Assembly (NCBI GenBank): GCA_945865725.1
Contig: CAMBEO010000015.1
Location: 1 to 41,305 of the forward strand
Direction: 5' to 3'
DNA length: 41,305 bases
Source: Thermoflexus hugenholtzii JAD2
Lineage (GTDB): Bacteria; Chloroflexota; UBA11872; UBA12225
In this document: positions 39,083 to 41,305 of the stretch, one piece after another
Numbering within the stretch: position 1 is the first letter of the stretch
How the letters are laid out: every line of letters begins with the position of its first letter
Notes under the pieces: model-generated
Seen by the model: only the letters and a program-made list of their open reading frames with translations
Database searches by the model: none
What the model was told of the DNA's origin: nothing
Made by a program: the position numbers and the translations under genes

Positions 39083-39865
39083 CTAGGCCACGTCGGCGAG
39101 GCGAACGTGCGCGAGGAGCGCCGCGAGGCCTCCGCCCGAGAAGGCGACGCACATCGCCAGGCTGCCCGGTGCGATCTCCGGCAGGCGGATGCCGTCGATC
39201 CCCGCGAACTGGGCGACGGCGGCCCACGGCAGGTACGGCCCGAACGGCGTCGCCCCGACCGCGACGCTTCCATAGAGCAGTGCGATCCCAAGGCCGACCG
39301 ACACGAGGGAACTGCGGCTTGCGGTCGTCGCGAGGGCAATCACCGGGGCCTGCAGGGCGGTGAGGACCGCGACGATCGCGTTGTCGCGCAGGCCATCGGC
39401 GATCACGGCGTCGGAAAGCCCGGGCAGGTCCAACCGGGTGCCGACCGCGAGGCCCACACCGATCATCGCCGTGATCGCGAGCGCGAACCAGAGGGTGACG
39501 ACGGCAAGCTTGGCGCCGACGACCGCGTGACGCGGGACCGGCAGGGTGAAGAGCACCGGCACCATCCCCTCGGCGTACTCCCGCCCAAACACGAAGCCGA
39601 CGGTGATGGCATGCACGAGGACACCGAGCGTCGCCGTGGTCTGCATCAGCATCATCAAGTAGCCGGGCCAGTCGATGGTGATCCCGAGCACCGCCATCTT
39701 GAGCGCCACGAGGCGCAAGCGTTCGCTGCCGCCCGGCGACATGATGGAGACGATGCCCAGGGCAGCCAGGAGGGGCATGGCCGCCAGCACCGCGGTGACC
39801 GACCAGGCCACGCGCGAGGCAAGGAACTTCCGGCCTTCAATCGACAGGAGTTCAGCGAACCGCAT
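39083..39865 (-). CDS. ABC-2 type transporter permease
   Basis: A 260-residue protein with about six hydrophobic segments: VTAVLAAMPLLAALGIVSIM, TATLGVLVHAITVGFVFG, AVVTLWFALAITAMIGVGLAVG, AVLTALQAPVIALATTA, SLVSVGLGIALLYGSVAVG and a C-terminal helix AMCVAFSGGGLAALLAHV. FGREYAEGMVPVLFTLPVPRHAVVGAK is the usual ABC-2 cytoplasmic motif. Its start overlaps the ATPase gene by 14 nt, so the pair is translationally coupled. The exported substrate is unknown. Confidence 0.88.
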   Translation of the reverse strand: MRFAELLSIEGRKFLASRVAWSVTAVLAAMPLLAALGIVSIMSPGGSERLRLVALKMAVLGITIDWPGYLMMLMQTTATLGVLVHAITVGFVFGREYAEGMVPVLFTLPVPRHAVVGAKLAVVTLWFALAITAMIGVGLAVGTRLDLPGLSDAVIADGLRDNAIVAVLTALQAPVIALATTASRSSLVSVGLGIALLYGSVAVGATPFGPYLPWAAVAQFAGIDGIRLPEIAPGSLAMCVAFSGGGLAALLAHVRLADVA

Positions 39866-40787
39866 CGTGGCCTCCTCCGGTGAGCGCCAGGAAGTGCGCC
39901 TCGAGGTCCTCCCCGCACGGCGTCATCTCGGTGAGGTCGATCCCGGCCTCGATGACGTGGCGGGCGATCTCCGCCGTCCGTGCGCCGGCACCGAAGGCGC
40001 GCAGCGTGCCGTTCGCCTGCGGTTCGACGCGCGCGATCCCGAGGCGTTCCGTCAACAACTGCGCCGTGCGCGGCACGTCCGAGACGGCGAGGGTGACATC
40101 GCGCGACGTCCGGGCGCGGATCTCGCCGATCGTGAGCTCCTCGACGAGACGGCCGCGATGGATGATGCCGATGCGGTCGGTGAGGTGCAGCACCTCCGAG
40201 AGCAGGTGGCTCGACACGAAGGTTGCGGTGCCGCGGTCGCGGGCAAGGCGCCGCAGCAACTCGCGCACCTCGACGATGCCGGCCGGATCGAGTCCGTTGG
40301 CAGGTTCGTCCAGGACCAGGAGTGCCGGATCCCCCACGAGGGCGCGGGCGATCGCCAGCCGCTGCCGGTTGCCGAGCGAGAGCGTCCCCGCGCGCCGGTT
40401 GGCGTCGGCCTCCAGGCGCATGAGGCCGATCGCGTCGGCGACGCTCGTGCCCGGCGCTCCAAGCAGGCGCCGGTGCGCCTCGAGGTTCTGGCGCACGGTC
40501 AGATCGCCGTAGGCGGCAGCGACCTCCACCAGCGACCCGACCCGGGCAAAGACGGCCTGTTCACCTGGCCGGATCGGCGTCCCGAGCAGCTCGACGGTGC
40601 CTGCCGTCGGCCGTACGAGGCCGAGGAGCATGCGGATGGCCGTCGTCTTGCCCGCACCGTTCCGGCCGAGGAGGGAATAGACCTGTCCGGGCATGACGCG
40701 GAGCGAGAGGCCATCGACGGCCGTGATCGTGCCGTAGCGCTTGGACAGGCCGCGCGCCACGATTGCCGGACCGCCGCGGGTCTCCAT
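39852..40787 (-). CDS. ABC-2 type transporter ATPase
   Basis: A 311-residue ATPase of the drug/bacitracin/antibiotic exporter class. Walker A is GRNGAGKT (41-48), the signature is LSLGNRQRLAIARAL, Walker B is LLVLDEPANGLDP and the H-loop is FVSSHLLSEV. The C-terminal ~90 residues form the usual regulatory tail (SRDVTLAVSDVPRTAQLL onward). The ATG at 40787 has no Shine-Dalgarno sequence but a TAGGAT 7 nt upstream, indicating leaderless transcription. The frame is open further upstream, but that part has no family similarity. First gene of the exporter pair. Confidence 0.92.
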   Translation of the reverse strand: METRGGPAIVARGLSKRYGTITAVDGLSLRVMPGQVYSLLGRNGAGKTTAIRMLLGLVRPTAGTVELLGTPIRPGEQAVFARVGSLVEVAAAYGDLTVRQNLEAHRRLLGAPGTSVADAIGLMRLEADANRRAGTLSLGNRQRLAIARALVGDPALLVLDEPANGLDPAGIVEVRELLRRLARDRGTATFVSSHLLSEVLHLTDRIGIIHRGRLVEELTIGEIRARTSRDVTLAVSDVPRTAQLLTERLGIARVEPQANGTLRAFGAGARTAEIARHVIEAGIDLTEMTPCGEDLEAHFLALTGGGHDAVR

Positions 40788-40794
40788 CCATTCG

Positions 40795-40800
40795 ATCCTA
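40795..40800 (-). promoter_or_regulatory. -10 element of a leaderless promoter for the exporter operon
   Basis: TAGGAT on the minus strand, then 7 nt, then the ATG at 40787. There is no -35 and no Shine-Dalgarno sequence. Confidence 0.45.
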
Positions 40801-41150
40801 GCCGCACGGGAGCCGCCAGTGGCGACGAACCGGTGCAGATGGCATCCGTGATGGAGACTGACGGTGCCGGCGTCTCTCCGGACCCGGGGCACGGCGTGGT
40901 CGCCGATCACACGCGGCGGGTGCCGTTGACCGATATGGAAGCGTGGCACGACTGCCATCGCATGGACGAGTTCCTTGGGTGTCTCGTCCGGGCCGCGTTC
41001 GCCGCGTTCCATGCCGCCCGCCGATCAGCATTACGGAGTGCCCGCCGTCCTCGAGATCGGGTCGCGGTCGCAGTTCATGAGCAATCACCCATGTGCGTAC
41101 CCATGAATCGGTAGTAGGCTAGGAGCGACGCGCGAAGGGGGCGAGGACCG
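40801..41150. other. intergenic region between the exporter operon and the last gene
   Basis: About 350 nt between divergent genes. No convincing coding frame was found: the open frames here have no recognisable composition or start signals. Visible features are a repeated ACCCATG (41087-41093 and 41100-41106) and a possible -10 TAGGCT (41115-41120) for the plus-strand gene. No RNA gene was recognised. Confidence 0.4.
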
Positions 41151-41305
41151 ATGGCAACGACGAGCGCTGTGAGGGTTGGCTCCGATCGGCTTGACCTGCG
41201 TGCCGGGTGCGCGGACCTCCTGGCCGACGCGCGCGAGTCGATCGATCCGGGCATGCGCGGCCGCCTGGGGGAGGCGATGCGCGAGTTCCCGTTTGGGCGC
41301 CGTTT
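41151..41305 (+). CDS. unrecognised protein, N-terminal part (truncated by window edge)
   Basis: The frame opens at ATG 41151 behind GAGGA (41143-41147) and runs off the window after 51 codons. The visible start is MATTSAVRVGSDRLDLRAGC, followed by a charged, probably helical stretch ending in GRLGEAMREFPFGRR. No family was recognised. The Shine-Dalgarno sequence and an upstream TAGGCT support a real gene. Confidence 0.55.
   Translation, partial: MATTSAVRVGSDRLDLRAGCADLLADARESIDPGMRGRLGEAMREFPFGRR

Noticed and set aside
40801-41088. 96-codon minus-strand frame in the last intergenic gap
   Set aside because: It has an Arg/Pro-rich composition without pattern and no Shine-Dalgarno or leaderless start. 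It also continues toward the exporter promoter.
39675-41114. 479-codon plus-strand frame opposite the ABC-2 exporter
   Set aside because: It overlaps Walker motifs and membrane segments of clear genes, with no start signals or domain of its own.

Overview
The window is about 41 kb of very GC-rich bacterial DNA with densely packed genes on both strands. No rRNA, tRNA, CRISPR array, integrase or transposase was seen. The best guess is a Chloroflexota bacterium of the Thermomicrobia/Sphaerobacter type. The reasons are an rpsF-ssb-rpsR operon without rplI, a lipoprotein binding protein with an Ala/Pro/Thr-rich linker, a parvulin with a Thr-Pro linker, a Gram-positive-type SOS box and many -10-only promoters directly in front of start codons. 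This assignment is inference, since no marker gene could be searched.

Layout. At 1-2.8 kb are a truncated zinc-ribbon gene, a creatininase-family amidohydrolase, and an overlapping pair (aldose-epimerase-like and RibD/DHFR-like). At 2.8-10.2 kb is a DNA-damage block: imuB and dnaE2, a two-gene translesion cassette behind a LexA-type box, convergent with mutY. At 10.3-14.8 kb are tgt (queuosine), a PucR/CdaR-type regulator and glnA. At 14.8-17.9 kb are rpsF-ssb-rpsR and a membrane-anchored parvulin.

From 17.9 to 26.1 kb on the minus strand lies an ABC uptake operon (family-5 binding protein, two permeases, two ATPases) that ends in a secreted NagZ-like GH3 glycosidase. From 26.3 to 34.6 kb is a sugar or cyclitol oxidation neighbourhood: a TIM-barrel isomerase/epimerase, two Gfo/Idh/MocA dehydrogenases, a DUF6807 (PmoA-like) protein, an SDR, an orphan family-1 sugar-binding lipoprotein and an aldo/keto reductase. 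The two binding-protein promoter regions share a LacI-type operator core, so the transporter and the redox genes may form one carbohydrate regulon. From 34.6 to 41.3 kb are a zinc-ribbon membrane protein, a PHP-domain phosphoesterase, a DUF3052-like protein, a VOC protein, a VC0807/YciB-like membrane protein, a small coiled-coil ORF, an ABC-2 exporter and the start of an unrecognised gene.

Three things stand out. (1) The mutagenesis cassette has a LexA-type palindrome overlapping its -10 element, and that element sits exactly where a leaderless mRNA would begin. (2) A family of GC-rich palindromic repeats with G-runs lies between genes and is also inserted in frame inside dnaE2 and the zinc-ribbon membrane protein. 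(3) At least five genes show a TANNNT element 6-8 nt before the ATG, suggesting that leaderless transcription is a general habit of this genome.
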